Part shown: positions 9,137 through 17,510 of the stretch, piece by piece | Layout of the letters: each line of letters begins with the position of its first letter | How positions within the stretch are numbered: the first letter of the stretch is position 1 | Assembly: GCF_028714975.1 (NCBI RefSeq) | Contig: NZ_JAQTLH010000010.1 | Span: 1-64,000 of the forward strand | Source: Sulfurimonas sp. | GTDB lineage: Bacteria > Campylobacterota > Campylobacteria > Campylobacterales > Sulfurimonadaceae | Reading direction: 5' to 3' | Length of the DNA stretch: 64,000 nt | The notes under the pieces: model-generated | What the model saw: only the letters and a program-made list of their open reading frames with translations | Told to the model about the DNA's origin: nothing | The model's database searches: none | Translations under genes and position numbers: made by a program

Positions 9137-9574
9137 ATGAAATTTTATATCGCAACAGATCACGCCGGAATAGATCTTAAAGACTATACGGTTGAATTAT
9201 TAAAAGAAAAAGGTCATGAAGTTATAGATTTAGGACCGTTTTCAAAAGATAGAGTTGATTATCCCGATTATGCTATAAAGGTTTGCGAGGCAGTTTTAGC
9301 AGATAAAAGTTCGCAAGGTATCCTTATATGCGGCTCCGGTATAGGTATGAGTATGGCTGCAAATCGTCACTCAGGGATTCGTGCGGCACTTTGCCATGAT
9401 GCCTATACTGCAACTGTTGCACGCGGACATAACGATGCAAATGTATTATGTTTTGGTGAGAGAGTTGTAGGAAAAGGCGTAGCAGAATCTATCTTGGATG
9501 CTTGGATAGAAGGTAGTTTTGACGGCGGTCGTCACACCGGGCGAGTAGCAAAAATCGAAAAAATCAACTCTTGA
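9137..9574 (+). CDS. rpiB: Ribose-5-phosphate isomerase B
   Basis: Interconverts ribose-5-phosphate and ribulose-5-phosphate. The 145-residue protein shows the opening YIATDHAGIDLK, the active-site cysteine segment GILICGSGIGMSMAANR, and the conserved GVRAA-like stretch GIRAALCHDAYTA followed by HNDANVLCFGERV. A strong AAAGGGGAA ribosome site precedes the ATG. Confidence 0.95.
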   Translation: MKFYIATDHAGIDLKDYTVELLKEKGHEVIDLGPFSKDRVDYPDYAIKVCEAVLADKSSQGILICGSGIGMSMAANRHSGIRAALCHDAYTATVARGHNDANVLCFGERVVGKGVAESILDAWIEGSFDGGRHTGRVAKIEKINS

Positions 9575-9593
9575 TTTCGTTAAAGGAAAAGTT

Positions 9594-9926
9594 ATGTTTT
9601 GGGAATGGTCACTTTTAACAACACTATCTATCGTATCTATCTATTTATTTGTTAAGATGTTCTACTTTAAAAGCATTACAAACAAAGAACAAAGAAGCAA
9701 TGACTTGATGAAATTAACTCTTCAAGAAGCAGAGATACTTATCAGAAAGTATCAAATTCAACTTCAAAGAGCGCTTGGAAATGTTGATATCTTAAGCGAT
9801 GAGTTAACAAAATTAAGAAATGAGCTTAAGGCATTAAAACAGAGAAATACTAAACATAGACAAGAGACGGATCGTCTTAATAATAAAATCAAAGCACTAG
9901 AGGGTCGTATAGACGCTCTAATATAA
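9594..9926 (+). CDS. Membrane-anchored coiled-coil protein, unknown function
   Basis: 110 residues: one N-terminal helix ([21 protein letters not shown]), then a long charged heptad-type coiled coil from about residue 30 to the end ([19 protein letters not shown] and [15 protein letters not shown]). No family recognised. It lies between rpiB and apt with 10-20 base gaps, so it is probably part of that operon. AAAGGAAAAG precedes the start. Confidence 0.8.
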   Translation: MFWEWSLLTTLSIVSIYLFVKMFYFKSITNKEQRSNDLMKLTLQEAEILIRKYQIQLQRALGNVDILSDELTKLRNELKALKQRNTKHRQETDRLNNKIKALEGRIDALI

Positions 9927-9936
9927 GGATAATAAT

Positions 9937-10485
9937 ATGACACTTAGTAATACTGAAAGAAAAATTATAGAGAACTCCATAAGAGATGTAAAAGATTTTC
10001 CAAAACCGGGAATCGTATTTAAAGATATCACGACTCTTCTTAACGATGCAGAAGCGTACGGCGTGCTTATGAACCACCTTTATCAAAGATATAAAGGGTA
10101 TAACTTAAATTATATTGCGGGTATTGATGCCAGAGGGTTTATTTTCGGTGCCGCACTTGCTCAAATGCTGGGAATCGGATTTGTGCCTATTCGCAAAAAA
10201 GGGAAGCTACCGTACACGACAATCAGTGAAAAATATTCGCTTGAGTACGGCATAGATGAAGTAGAGATTCATATCGATGCTTTTAGCAAAATTCAAAATG
10301 CGAGAGTGCTTCTTATAGATGACTTAATCGCTACGGGCGGAACTGCAAATGCGGCTGCAAGGCTTATAAAACAAGCGGGTGCTTCGTGTGTAGAGGCTTG
10401 TTTTGTTGTAGCTCTTAACTTTTTAGACGGACAAAAAAATTTAAAAGAGACGACAAATGTCTACTCTTTGATAGAGGTAAACTAA
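9937..10485 (+). CDS. apt: Adenine phosphoribosyltransferase
   Basis: Salvages adenine with PRPP to give AMP. The 182-residue protein has the N-terminal [16 protein letters not shown], the [13 protein letters not shown] strand-loop, the flexible loop [10 protein letters not shown], and the PRPP motif [17 protein letters not shown]. Its last base overlaps the trpB start codon. Confidence 0.97.
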   Translation: MTLSNTERKIIENSIRDVKDFPKPGIVFKDITTLLNDAEAYGVLMNHLYQRYKGYNLNYIAGIDARGFIFGAALAQMLGIGFVPIRKKGKLPYTTISEKYSLEYGIDEVEIHIDAFSKIQNARVLLIDDLIATGGTANAAARLIKQAGASCVEACFVVALNFLDGQKNLKETTNVYSLIEVN

Positions 10486-11684
10486 TGTATATCCCTTCTG
10501 CTTCAAAATTTGACCCGAATGAAAACGGTCATTTTGGAATTTTTGGCGGCAGATATGTTCCTGAAACATTGATGCCGGCACTTTTAAAACTTGAAGAGGA
10601 GTATAAAAGTATCCGCTTTGATAAAGATTTTTGGGCGGAAGTCGACTACTATCTGAAAGATTATGTAGGTCGCCCTTCCCCGCTCTACTATGCTAAAAAT
10701 ATCTCTGATGAACTAGGTGCGAAAATTTACCTAAAAAGAGAAGATTTAAACCATACGGGCGCACACAAAGTAAACAATGTTATAGCCCAAGGGCTTATGG
10801 CAAAGCGACTCGGATACAAAAAAATTATCGCTGAAACTGGTGCAGGACAGCATGGTGTTGCAACTGCTACGATTTGTGCGTTGTTAGGTCTTGAATGCGA
10901 AATATTTATGGGTGCAAAAGATGTAGCCCGTCAAGAGTTAAATGTTTTTCGTATGAAGCTCCTCGGTGCAAAAGTAAACTCTGTTCAAAGCGGAAGCAAA
11001 ACACTAAAAGATGCAATGAATGATGCAATTCGCCACTGGGTTACAAATGCAAGAGATACATTTTACATTATCGGAACCGTTGCGGGTCCTCATCCATACC
11101 CGATGATGGTAAGAGATTTTCAAGCTATTATCGGTTACGAAGCAAGAGCTCAGATACTTGAAAAAGAGGTTCGTTTGCCGGATCATGTTATAGCGTGTAT
11201 CGGCGGCGGAAGCAATGCGATAGGAATGTTTCAACACTTTTTAGAAGATAAAGAGGTTGAGTGTATCGGCATAGAGGCAGGCGGAAAAGGCATAAGCTCC
11301 GGCGAACACGGCTGTTCTCTAAATCAAGGTCGCCCCGGCGTACTGCACGGTCAGATGAGCTACCTGCTTCAAGACGAAGACGGTCAGATACTAGAAGCTC
11401 ACTCTATCTCTGCAGGGCTTGACTATCCCGGAATAGGACCTGAACATGCCTTTCATCACGACAACAAATCCGTAAGTTATGACCATGCAACAGACCAAGA
11501 AGCGCTGGATGCATTTGTATGGCTGTCACGAAAAGAGGGAATTATTCCAGCATTTGAGAGCGCACATGCGGTAGCGTACCTTAAAAAAATGCCAAATATA
11601 AAAGATAAACTAATCATAGTAAACATCTCCGGCAGAGGCGATAAAGATATGATACAGGCAAAAGAGATTTTAAAATTTGACTAA
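10485..11684 (+). CDS. trpB: Tryptophan synthase beta chain
   Basis: PLP enzyme joining indole and serine in the last step of tryptophan synthesis. Of the TrpB1 type, 399 residues, with the GRPSPLYYA segment, the Schiff-base lysine in HTGAHKVNN, the catalytic glutamate in [13 protein letters not shown], and the phosphate loop [12 protein letters not shown]. It overlaps apt by one base rather than being next to trpA, so the trp genes appear to be scattered, at least for this one. Confidence 0.97.
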   Translation: MYIPSASKFDPNENGHFGIFGGRYVPETLMPALLKLEEEYKSIRFDKDFWAEVDYYLKDYVGRPSPLYYAKNISDELGAKIYLKREDLNHTGAHKVNNVIAQGLMAKRLGYKKIIAETGAGQHGVATATICALLGLECEIFMGAKDVARQELNVFRMKLLGAKVNSVQSGSKTLKDAMNDAIRHWVTNARDTFYIIGTVAGPHPYPMMVRDFQAIIGYEARAQILEKEVRLPDHVIACIGGGSNAIGMFQHFLEDKEVECIGIEAGGKGISSGEHGCSLNQGRPGVLHGQMSYLLQDEDGQILEAHSISAGLDYPGIGPEHAFHHDNKSVSYDHATDQEALDAFVWLSRKEGIIPAFESAHAVAYLKKMPNIKDKLIIVNISGRGDKDMIQAKEILKFD

Positions 11685-11725
11685 CAAAAGTCATAATTAA
11701 ATTTTCTTTTTATACTATATTATTG

Positions 11726-11758
11726 CTAAGTGAATAAGTTTTATGCTTATTCACTTAG
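11726..11758. terminator. 13-bp perfect inverted repeat after trpB
   Basis: CTAAGTGAATAAG, a 7-base loop, then the exact complement CTTATTCACTTAG. It lies 41 bases after the trpB stop. A T-run does not follow on either strand, so it is not a canonical intrinsic terminator. It may serve as an mRNA 3' end or a protein site. Confidence 0.5.
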
Positions 11759-11812
11759 TGATTTAAACTCTTCTAAACTCATTTTTTTTATAATCATAAT
11801 TCACTATTTTTT

Positions 11813-11841
11813 TTGACAACAATTTTATTTTGTAGTATAAT
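11813..11841 (+). promoter_or_regulatory. Consensus sigma-70 promoter of the PIN toxin-antitoxin pair
   Basis: TTGACA, a 17-base spacer, and TATAAT: a full match to the textbook sigma-70 promoter, unusual among the -10-only promoters nearby. An octamer GACAACAA occurs at 11815 (overlapping the -35 box) and again at 11851 (near the likely transcript start), 36 bases apart, which could be operator half-sites for autorepression. Confidence 0.7.
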
Positions 11842-11868
11842 GACTTAAAAGACAACAAAGGGTTTATG

Positions 11869-12156
11869 ATGACTATGACTGTTGGTATGAGAGAACTTGC
11901 AAGAAATTCCAAGATACTAGATCAGTACGATTATGTAGATGTTGAAGATAAAAAAACACATGAATATAAAGGGCTTTTTATATCGCCTAAGTATGCAGAG
12001 GAGTTTAAAAAACTTTTAGAAAAAAAAATAGCAAATGAAAAACAGCAAGAGTTAGATGAACTTATGCAGTTTGTAGGCATGTGCCACGGTGATACAAAAG
12101 ATATGACATCCAAAGAGATTAAAGCAAGCAAAAGAGCTAAATACTATCATGAATAA
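11869..12156 (+). CDS. Antitoxin-like protein paired with a PIN toxin
   Basis: About 95 residues. The start TVGMRELARNSKILDQYDYVDVED looks like the DNA-binding end of Phd-type antitoxins (short strand, helix, strand), and the C-terminal half is a charged helix rich in Lys and Glu, as expected for a toxin-binding tail. Three ATGs lie close together; the second (11869) has the best spacing from AAAGGG. The 3' end overlaps the PIN gene by 8 bases, as in type II modules. The family call is inferred from size, partner and promoter. Confidence 0.65.
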   Translation: MTMTVGMRELARNSKILDQYDYVDVEDKKTHEYKGLFISPKYAEEFKKLLEKKIANEKQQELDELMQFVGMCHGDTKDMTSKEIKASKRAKYYHE

Positions 12157-12571
12157 AATATTTTTAGATATAAATATCGTGCTAGATATGATAGATAGCA
12201 ACAGAAAAAATAACTCAAAAATACCTTTACTGCTAAAGAAAATTGTACTAAATGATATAGATATTGTTATAAGTGAGGATATGCTTAGCACTCTGTTTTA
12301 TATACAAAAAGATAAAAAATTAGTATTGAAATTTTTAAATACAATTCAGAATAAATGGATAATTTCACCTTACGGTAAAGATGTGATTTCAAAAGCTATA
12401 GAGATATCACTCCAAAACAATCTAGACCTTGAAGATATACTTCAGTGTCTTTGTGCAAAGAAAAATAGTTGTATGGCACTTGTAACAAGTGATAGCAGGT
12501 TTTATGATTGTGGTATTAAGATATACACGATAGATGAAGCTATAGAAGCATTTGAAAATAAAATATTTTAG
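12149..12571 (+). CDS. PIN-domain (VapC-like) toxin
   Basis: A 140-residue putative ribonuclease. PIN hallmarks are visible: the first acidic residue in KIFLDINIVLDMID, a central acidic position in IVISEDMLSTL, a later LDLEDILQCLCAKKN with the conserved acidic pair, and the closing LVTSDSRFYDCGIKIYT strand with its aspartate. Normally it would cleave RNA unless bound by the upstream antitoxin. It overlaps that gene by 8 bases. Confidence 0.8.
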   Translation: MNKIFLDINIVLDMIDSNRKNNSKIPLLLKKIVLNDIDIVISEDMLSTLFYIQKDKKLVLKFLNTIQNKWIISPYGKDVISKAIEISLQNNLDLEDILQCLCAKKNSCMALVTSDSRFYDCGIKIYTIDEAIEAFENKIF

Positions 12572-12642
12572 TTAATTAAAATCTATATAAAAAATTTAGA
12601 GTTATTGGATAAACTTACAATAAAAAATCAGAGAGTAAAAAA

Positions 12643-14055
12643 ATGAACATTAAACTAATAAACAAAGAAGTATACGAGGTTTCATCAGATGTAACGGTCG
12701 TTTTTCTAAAAAAAGATGAACTTACAGAGTGTGAGTATACGGATATTTTACAAAAAGCCGGATTTAAAGCAGAGCAAGACACTACATGTTTTTTATATGA
12801 AAAAGGGTTGCTTTTTTGTGGGGTTGAGAGTAAAAAAAGTGATGATTTAAGAAGTGCGTGCGCATGTGCAATAAAAACTCTAAAGACATCAAATTTCACA
12901 TCGGCAAAAATGGAAGTAATCTCTAAATCAACGATTGGTGCGTTGGTTGAGGGAATCGTTCTTGGCGGATATGAGTTTAATGAGTATAAATCAGAGCCGA
13001 AAAAGAGTGAATTTAAAGAGGTTCTTTTAACATCAAACGATATTGATTTCGGCAATTTAGAGTCTATCTTTAATGAAGCGCTAGTTGTAGCCCATGCTAC
13101 AAATTTTACTCGCGACATTGTAAACAGAGCACCGCAAGAGATCAATCCGCAAACACTTTCGCATGTAGCTCAAAAGTTGGCATATGAGAACTCTTTAGAG
13201 TGCAACATACTTCAAGAAGATGATTTGGCAAAAGAAAATATGGGTGCGATGCTTGCAGTCGGTCGCGCTTCCGTTCACGGAAGTACGCTGATTCATCTAA
13301 GCTACAAACCTGCAAATCCTAAAAAAGTGGTTACGCTTGTCGGAAAAGGTCTCACTTACGATAGCGGCGGATTAAGCCTAAAAGCCGCAACTTCGATGGT
13401 TACTATGAAGATGGATAAAGCCGGTGCATGTGCAGTGCTTGGAATCATAAAAGCGGTAAGCGAGTTAAAACTTGATATTGAAGTTCACGCATTTATCGGT
13501 GCGGTTGAAAATATGGTCGGCGGAAATGCCTATAAACCTGATGATATTTTGGTCTCAAGAAGTAAAACCACTATAGAAATAAGAAACACAGATGCTGAGG
13601 GTCGTTTAGTTTTAGCCGATGTTCTTGACTATGCGCAAGACAAAGTTAAAGCGGACTATATCTTTGATTTTGCGACGCTTACGGGCGCATGTATGATTGC
13701 TCTTGGGCAGTACACGACAGGTTTGATGGGACACTCTCATAAGCTTAAACATGACATAGGAAGAGCAGGAAGCGACTCTGGAGAGATGATAAGCTCACTG
13801 CCGTTTAACAGACACCTTAAAAAACTTCTAAAGAGTGAAATCGCAGATATAAGCAACACGGCTTCAAAACCTTACGGCGGAGCGATTACGGCGGGTCTGT
13901 TTTTGGATAAGTTTATAAAAGATGAAAACAAAAACAAGTGGATGCACTTTGATATAGCAGGAACCGCTTACACTGAAACTCCGTGGGATTGTAATGTTTA
14001 CGGTGCAACGGGTGCAGGTGTGCGTCTGATGAGTAATTATTTAAAAAACCTCTAA
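12643..14055 (+). CDS. pepA: Leucyl aminopeptidase (M17)
   Basis: Cytosolic di-metal exopeptidase that removes N-terminal residues. It has 470 residues: a variable N-terminal domain of about 150 residues, then the catalytic domain with VGKGLTYDSGGLSLK (metal ligands and lysine), the MDKAGACAVLG aspartate, and the signature NTDAEGRLVLADVLDYA. It is monocistronic, with a hairpin terminator just downstream. Confidence 0.95.
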   Translation: MNIKLINKEVYEVSSDVTVVFLKKDELTECEYTDILQKAGFKAEQDTTCFLYEKGLLFCGVESKKSDDLRSACACAIKTLKTSNFTSAKMEVISKSTIGALVEGIVLGGYEFNEYKSEPKKSEFKEVLLTSNDIDFGNLESIFNEALVVAHATNFTRDIVNRAPQEINPQTLSHVAQKLAYENSLECNILQEDDLAKENMGAMLAVGRASVHGSTLIHLSYKPANPKKVVTLVGKGLTYDSGGLSLKAATSMVTMKMDKAGACAVLGIIKAVSELKLDIEVHAFIGAVENMVGGNAYKPDDILVSRSKTTIEIRNTDAEGRLVLADVLDYAQDKVKADYIFDFATLTGACMIALGQYTTGLMGHSHKLKHDIGRAGSDSGEMISSLPFNRHLKKLLKSEIADISNTASKPYGGAITAGLFLDKFIKDENKNKWMHFDIAGTAYTETPWDCNVYGATGAGVRLMSNYLKNL

Positions 14056-14061
14056 AAATAA

Positions 14062-14109
14062 AAAATCAGCTCTTTAAAGCAAAAAGCTTTATATTTAAGA
14101 GTTGATTTT
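14062..14109 (+). terminator. Hairpin terminator after pepA
   Basis: AAAATCAGCTCTTTAAA pairs with TTTAAGAGTTGATTTT around a loop that contains a smaller GCAAAAAGC stem. The T-run is the end of the stem. It lies seven bases after the pepA stop. Confidence 0.65.
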
Positions 14110-14183
14110 ACACTGCATTTGTATGTTAATTTCAGTTTCTATTAATTATTATTTTAATATCATTAACTTATTTTCAAACCTTA

Positions 14184-14189
14184 TATAAT
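14184..14189 (+). promoter_or_regulatory. -10 box upstream of the acyltransferase operon
   Basis: TTATATAATACA contains TATAAT, 63 bases before the acyltransferase ATG. A second, weaker GGTATAAATA occurs near 14222. No clear -35 box is seen. The leader between them and the start is AT-rich. Confidence 0.45.
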
Positions 14190-14252
14190 ACATATATTGA
14201 GGTTATGTCTTCTTAGTTATTTCGGTATAAATATTTTTTAAAAAGATGCAGC

Positions 14253-14822
14253 ATGAACTTTACATTTTTAGAAGTTAACGGTAGTGACATGTTGGAAAAG
14301 GTGTTTGCATTTCGCTACAAAATACTTTTAGAAATATATCCCGAATATCTTGAAAAATCCGGTTTTTCAGATGAGAAAGAGTATGATAAATATGACCCTT
14401 ATTCTGTACATTTTGTTGCGTTAGACGCTGATAGTAACATTTGTGCAACGGTGAGGCTTATACATAACTCACCGCTTGGTTATCCGACAGAAAACAGTAT
14501 GATATTTGATAACAGTATGTTTGATAGAGCTAATCTCGGGGAGATGTCAAGAATATTTGTAGATGCTAAATATAGAAATATTATGACGACAAAGATTATC
14601 ATACAAGAAGTTAAAAAATTTATGTATGCCAAGATGGTAAAACTCGGTATACTATACACTTACGGTTCCCTAGAAGCAAGCTTTTTGAGATTACTAAGAA
14701 TCTATAAGATGAACTATCATCCTATAGGCGAGAAGCAAAAACACGAATATTTCGGTTTGCGCTATCCGTCCATTTTATACACGCAACAATTGGGTGATGA
14801 TAACCCGGAAATTGTTGAATAA
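14253..14822 (+). CDS. Autoinducer-synthase-like GNAT acyltransferase
   Basis: 189 residues with the layout of LuxI/FeeM-type N-acyl amino acid synthases rather than ordinary GNATs. The charged residues conserved in that superfamily occur at the right spacing: Arg21 in FAFRYK, the E-x-D-x-x-D motif EYDKYD at 43-48, Arg68 in CATVRLIHN, and the E-x-x-R motif EMSR at 97-100. These enzymes transfer an acyl chain to an amino acid or S-adenosylmethionine; substrate and product here are unknown. The conserved LuxI Phe and Trp after the arginine are not obvious, so homoserine-lactone synthesis is not shown. The gene leads a probable operon with a TonB receptor, a YfiR-like protein and a GGDEF-EAL protein. 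Confidence 0.7.
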   Translation: MNFTFLEVNGSDMLEKVFAFRYKILLEIYPEYLEKSGFSDEKEYDKYDPYSVHFVALDADSNICATVRLIHNSPLGYPTENSMIFDNSMFDRANLGEMSRIFVDAKYRNIMTTKIIIQEVKKFMYAKMVKLGILYTYGSLEASFLRLLRIYKMNYHPIGEKQKHEYFGLRYPSILYTQQLGDDNPEIVE

Positions 14823-14835
14823 ACGGAAAGACGAT

Positions 14836-16902
14836 ATGAGACATAAAACTTTAAGCAGACAAAAAAGCCTCGCTCTTATTTTACTTCTTTTAACAAGCTT
14901 GACAAATTTGGATGCAAAAACAGATGAGTTATTGAAATCCATCTCTAACGAACTGGCATACTTTAATGAAGTTGCGACCGCTACAAAACAAAACGAGCAT
15001 TATCAGCCATATATTATCTCGGTATTTCAAGGTAAAGAGCTAGAAAAACTCGGTATATCAAATCTTAAAGAAGCATTAGGATTGGTTCCCGGTGTTGATA
15101 TGGCAACTGATAATTTCAACAATCAAACGCCGATTTTCAGAGGTTCAAATCCTATTGCATACGGACAATCAAAACTTTTTATAGACGGTGTAGCAGTTAA
15201 CAATCTTTTTTTTGATGCCTACTCCGAATATCTATCTTTTCCGATAGAAATGATTAAGAGAATCGAAGTAGTCAGAGGTCCAGGAAGTACGATAGACGGA
15301 ATCAATGCATACGCAGGATCCATAAATATTACGACTTATGCAGAAGACTTTGAAGGATTTGAGTCTAGCGATAAGTTGGTATTTAAGCGCGGCTCATACG
15401 ATTATAACATGGGCGGATTTATTAAAAGTTATAAAACAGATAATTTAAAAGTTTTTATAGATTTTTTCTATCAAGAAGATAATAAAAAATTACCATCAGG
15501 TCCTGACGGTCTCTCTCAAGGAATATTTGGTGCCAGCAATATAGCACTATCTAGGTCGGGTGATGCTCCGCTGTGGATAAAGGAGCACTCTCTTGGTCTT
15601 AATCTTGAGTATAAAGATTTTACGATTAAAGCACGGACCCTTAGTCACACCGGCGGAAGTGCCTACGGTATCAATCTTGCACTGCCGCAAGAAAGTGACA
15701 GAGTAAAACTGCCAAGTCACTATATTGAGTTAGGTTACGACAAAAAAATAGCCGATTATAAAGTTGATATAAAAGCAGGCGTTAAATACGATACATTTGA
15801 CTCTAAATCTAAATTGGCTCCCGATGATTTAAAGCTTGGCAGTGTTGTTTTTGAAGACGGAATATACGGAGAACATTATGCCGCGCAGCGAAAGCTCTAT
15901 CAATCCTCTTATCTTAAATATAGCGGAATCAATCAACATACGATTACTACCGGTTATCGCTTTATAAAAGAAGAGACTATAGATATGACATCAAAGCTTT
16001 CAAACAGAGCGACAGGTGATGCGGGATTGGTTGACTATACCGAGACTTTGCCATTTTTTGATAAAAATGCCAAACGCGATACTCTTATCTTCTCACTTCA
16101 GGATGAGTTTCTGCTTAACAGTGCCATTAGCTTTATTTACGGTTTAAACTACGAACAAACTTCATATGAGAATGCAGGTTTTGAACCTAGAGTATCAATG
16201 GTTTATCAACTTAATAGTGAAAATATTTTTAAAACTATGTATAGCCGTGCTCACCGAAATGCCTCATGGCAAGAGATGTTTACGATGAATAATCGCGCCA
16301 GAGTAGGAAGTACAAATTTAGAGCCCGAGCAAGTAGATGCTTTTGAAGCTGCATATATCAAAAAATTCTCAAGCGATACACATATTTCAACCAACCTCTT
16401 TTATCTGCTTAATAAAAATCAAATACATAACTCATCTACTAGCCCAAGATATAGAAATATTGTAGATACGGATATTTACGGTTTTGAACTTGAATACAAA
16501 GGATATATCTCATCTTTTGATCAGTTATATCTAAACTACTCTTATCTAACAGGCAAATCACAGGATGAGAGTAAAAGCGAATCGCTCCCAAATGTTGCGC
16601 ATCATTTAGCCAAAGGGTACTATATCTACAATTTAAGCAACGCGTTATCGCTCAGCGGTGTTGCTAAATATGTCGGTTCAAAAGATAGAGTGTCAACAGA
16701 TACGCGTGAAAAAGTAAAAGCCTATTCAACCATGGACACTTCACTGAGTTACAAAGATAAACAATATGACTATACTTTAACTTTTAGTATCAAAAATATA
16801 TTTAATGCCGATGTCACTTTCCCGTCTCCGCAAAATACCTATATAGAAGATTATGCGCAAGAACGCAGAACCTTTCTAGTGGCATTTAAGAAGGAGTTTT
16901 AA
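14836..16902 (+). CDS. TonB-dependent outer-membrane receptor
   Basis: About 688 residues. A signal peptide (KSLALILLLLTSLTNLDA) is followed by the plug domain: the TonB-box region, ISNLKEALGLVPGVDM, and the plug end IKRIEVVRGPGSTIDG. The rest is a beta-barrel of about 22 strands ending in FLVAFKKEF, with the terminal Phe typical of outer-membrane proteins. I choose the ATG at 14836 with CGGAAAG upstream; the track start at 14794 would overlap the acyltransferase gene. The ligand is unknown. It ends directly against the YfiR-like start. Confidence 0.9.
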   Translation: MRHKTLSRQKSLALILLLLTSLTNLDAKTDELLKSISNELAYFNEVATATKQNEHYQPYIISVFQGKELEKLGISNLKEALGLVPGVDMATDNFNNQTPIFRGSNPIAYGQSKLFIDGVAVNNLFFDAYSEYLSFPIEMIKRIEVVRGPGSTIDGINAYAGSINITTYAEDFEGFESSDKLVFKRGSYDYNMGGFIKSYKTDNLKVFIDFFYQEDNKKLPSGPDGLSQGIFGASNIALSRSGDAPLWIKEHSLGLNLEYKDFTIKARTLSHTGGSAYGINLALPQESDRVKLPSHYIELGYDKKIADYKVDIKAGVKYDTFDSKSKLAPDDLKLGSVVFEDGIYGEHYAAQRKLYQSSYLKYSGINQHTITTGYRFIKEETIDMTSKLSNRATGDAGLVDYTETLPFFDKNAKRDTLIFSLQDEFLLNSAISFIYGLNYEQTSYENAGFEPRVSMVYQLNSENIFKTMYSRAHRNASWQEMFTMNNRARVGSTNLEPEQVDAFEAAYIKKFSSDTHISTNLFYLLNKNQIHNSSTSPRYRNIVDTDIYGFELEYKGYISSFDQLYLNYSYLTGKSQDESKSESLPNVAHHLAKGYYIYNLSNALSLSGVAKYVGSKDRVSTDTREKVKAYSTMDTSLSYKDKQYDYTLTFSIKNIFNADVTFPSPQNTYIEDYAQERRTFLVAFKKEF

Positions 16903-17466
16903 ATGAAAAAAATAATTCTCCTTTGTTTTATTTTTGTAAATTTTGTTTATGGCTTTAGCTACAACGATATTTTACTAAAAGCACAAGCTTCTATCTTTCC
17001 TAAAATTATACTGCTTGATAAAAAAGTAGGCAATAAGCTTATTGACGGTAAGATAATTTATACTATTGTTTATGAAAAAGATGATTACAACACGGCGTTA
17101 GAGATAAGTAAATATATAGATACCTCCTATAAAGGACACTTTAACGGGTATGCTTATAAAATAAATTTGGTAGAGTTTTCAGATTTGTCAAATGAGACAC
17201 AGGCATCTGCAATCTATACATTAAACTCGGATAAATATATTAAAAAAGTAGCAGAAGTTGCTAAACAAAAGGGAGTTATAACATTTGCTTACGATATAAA
17301 TAATTTAAAAAACGGATTATTATTCTCTTTGATGTTAGAAAAGTCGAGTGTACTTTATCTAAATAAAGAGAACCTGTACAATCAAGCCATAAGTTTTGTC
17401 GACTCACTCTATCTGATTGTTAAGTTTATTGACAGAAGCAGCAGTGATGAGCCAAAAACTATATGA
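16903..17466 (+). CDS. YfiR-like (DUF4154-type) periplasmic protein
   Basis: 187 residues with a signal peptide (MKKIILLCFIFVNFVYG). The body runs KAQASIFPKIILLDKKVG, then alternating strands and helices, and ends with GLLFSLMLEKSSVLYLNKENLYNQAISF. This order (phenylalanine helix, strand, cofactor-like loop, then a closing strand pair) matches the YfiR/HmsC family, periplasmic repressors of membrane diguanylate cyclases. The assignment also leans on the next gene being such an enzyme. The start codon directly follows the receptor stop codon. Confidence 0.6.
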   Translation: MKKIILLCFIFVNFVYGFSYNDILLKAQASIFPKIILLDKKVGNKLIDGKIIYTIVYEKDDYNTALEISKYIDTSYKGHFNGYAYKINLVEFSDLSNETQASAIYTLNSDKYIKKVAEVAKQKGVITFAYDINNLKNGLLFSLMLEKSSVLYLNKENLYNQAISFVDSLYLIVKFIDRSSSDEPKTI

Positions 17467-17510
17467 TATAATGGCAATATAATTTATAGTTTATTTATAA
17501 GGTGTTGTAT

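Noticed and set aside
12615-13145. 176-codon minus-strand ORF inside pepA
   Set aside because: Antisense shadow of pepA.
14253-14822. Calling the acyltransferase LuxI itself
   Set aside because: The conserved charged residues fit, but the LuxI aromatic residues are not clear and no LuxR-type receptor is nearby; related FeeM and PEP-CTERM acyltransferases share the pattern.
14794-14835. Upstream start of the TonB-dependent receptor
   Set aside because: It overlaps the acyltransferase gene; the ATG at 14836 has a ribosome site and begins the signal peptide.
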